Shown here in pieces: positions 63,090-64,000 of a stretch of 64,000 nt of DNA (positions are counted from its first letter, which is position 1; each line of letters opens with the position of its first letter). The notes under the pieces were generated by a model. That model saw only the letters and a list, made by a program, of their open reading frames with translations, searched no databases and had not been told where the DNA came from. Origin of the DNA: Stenotrophomonas maltophilia (GTDB lineage: Bacteria > Pseudomonadota > Gammaproteobacteria > Xanthomonadales > Xanthomonadaceae); NCBI RefSeq assembly GCF_900186865.1, contig NZ_LT906480.1, positions 313,501 through 377,500 on the forward strand. Reading direction: 5' to 3'. The translations under genes and the position numbers were made by a program.

Positions 63090-64000
63090 TCAGCCGCGCT
63101 TGCGGCCGGTGCTGCTCTTGTCCTTGGCGCTGGCCACCTCGGGGGCGGCCTCGTCGCGGCTGGTCGGTGCCGGGCTGGCATCGGCGTAGATCAGCTTCTC
63201 CATGCCCTGGATGCGGGCCATCGCCGGCGCGGTCTGCGCGCGGAAGGCGACCAGCTCGGCGCCCTTCAGCGGCTCCGGCGGCGGCATGGTCACGGTCAGC
63301 GGGTTGCGGTGCTCGCCGTTGACGCGGAATTCGTAGTGCAGGTGCGGGCCGGTGGCCAGGCCGGTCGAGCCGACATAACCGATCACCGTGCCCTGGGCCA
63401 CCCGCTGGCCGGTCTTGATGTTCGCAAAGCGCGACATGTGCCCATACAGGGTGGTGTGGCCACGGCCGTGGTCGAGGATCACCACGTTGCCGTAACCGCG
63501 CTGCACGCCGGCGAACTGCACGCGGGCGTCGCCGGCGGCCATGATCGGGGTGCCGGTGCGCGCGGCGTAGTCCACGCCCTTGTGCATGCGCATCTTGCCC
63601 AGCACGGGGTGCTTGCGCGCACCGAAGGTCGAGCTCAGCCGCGCGAACGGGATCGGCATGCGGATGAAGCTCTTCTTCAGCGAACGGCCGTTGATGTCGT
63701 AGTACTCGGACTTGCCGTTGCGGTCGAAGCGGAAGCCGGAATAGGTCTTGCCACCGGTGGTGAAAGTCGCCGCCAGAATCTTGCTGGTGTCCACCTTCTC
63801 GCCTTCGCGCCAGGTTTCATCCATCACCACGCTGAAGCGGTCGCCCGGCTGCAGGTCCTTCGAGAAGTCGATGTCGTACTTGAAGATGTCGTCGGTCATC
63901 GTCGCGATCGCCGACGGCGACAGCCCGGCGCGGCGGGCCGCGGCATACAGCGAGCTGGTGATCTCGCCACTGGTGACCACCGTGCGCGTGGAGGTCTCGC
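63090..64000 (-). CDS. M23 (LytM-type) peptidoglycan endopeptidase, 5' part outside window
   Basis: At least 302 C-terminal residues; the frame is open to the right edge, and the GTG near 63980 is an internal Val. A substrate-groove domain ([21 protein letters not shown], as in MepM/NlpD-type) precedes the LytM core with zinc ligands [20 protein letters not shown] (HxxxD) and [12 protein letters not shown] (HxH). Cleaves peptide cross-links in the periplasm. The C-terminal tail is Lys/Ser-rich. Its terminator separates it from anmK. Confidence 0.91.
   Translation of the reverse strand, partial: ETSTRTVVTSGEITSSLYAAARRAGLSPSAIATMTDDIFKYDIDFSKDLQPGDRFSVVMDETWREGEKVDTSKILAATFTTGGKTYSGFRFDRNGKSEYYDINGRSLKKSFIRMPIPFARLSSTFGARKHPVLGKMRMHKGVDYAARTGTPIMAAGDARVQFAGVQRGYGNVVILDHGRGHTTLYGHMSRFANIKTGQRVAQGTVIGYVGSTGLATGPHLHYEFRVNGEHRNPLTVTMPPPEPLKGAELVAFRAQTAPAMARIQGMEKLIYADASPAPTSRDEAAPEVASAKDKSSTGRKRG

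Overview
The window is a high-GC gammaproteobacterial chromosome segment that I assign to Stenotrophomonas (S. maltophilia complex). Three things support this: at least seven GTAG-type palindromes of the SMAG/REP family known from that species, an Ax21-family outer-membrane protein, and Xanthomonadaceae/Pseudomonas-like gene orders (argS next to a SPOR protein, radC..coaBC-dut-algC, pyrE next to an ExoIII/Crc-family gene). No rRNA, tRNA, CRISPR array, transposase or phage gene was recognised. Both window edges cut a gene.

Layout. 0-0.7 kb: edge-truncated dicarboxylate (KgtP-like) transporter. 0.9-5.0 kb: a lower-GC cassette on the minus strand. Read 5' to 3' it has two tiny hydrophobic peptide genes, a 12-bp-stem hairpin, two related proteins of unknown function (cupin-like core plus a shared C-terminal HEAT-like segment) and a two-gene ABC transporter. 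It looks like an undescribed peptide production/export system and is the most novel item here. 5.3-7.1 kb: two EamA transporters (YedA-like, RarD). 7.3-10.2 kb: a TonB-dependent receptor. 10.5-15.1 kb: a MacAB-like export operon. It is divergent from 15.3-18.8 kb, an ABC transporter plus DesKR-type two-component system; a nested double palindrome lies between the two. 18.8-19.45 kb: a non-coding, roughly 600-bp inverted repeat with a SMAG unit at its centre. 19.5-28 kb: cytochrome b561/catalase-like pair, M17 aminopeptidase, HAD phosphatase, AI-2E family permease, a YqjKED-like membrane trio and a DegQ/HtrA protease.

28.4-40 kb: histone H1-like protein, small conserved proteins, an S9 prolyl peptidase, Ax21, an orphan RcsB/BvgA-type regulator, a TorF porin, a divergent MFS/LysR pair, a YehS-like protein and a YdfG-type dehydrogenase. 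40-49.6 kb: housekeeping genes (SPOR protein, argS, radC, coaBC, dut, membrane-anchored algC), interrupted by a secreted repeat protein and a second orphan response regulator. 49.7-57.7 kb: complete kdpFABCDE potassium-uptake operon with a candidate KdpE box. 57.8-64 kb: DUF4124 protein, pyrE, xthA overlapping ampG, a FitA-like ribbon-helix-helix protein, anmK and an edge-truncated M23 peptidase, so cell-wall recycling genes cluster at the right end.

Start codons were chosen by Shine-Dalgarno position, overlap with the upstream gene and family N-termini; several starts are GTG or TTG. Functional calls rest on motifs read by eye, not on searches.
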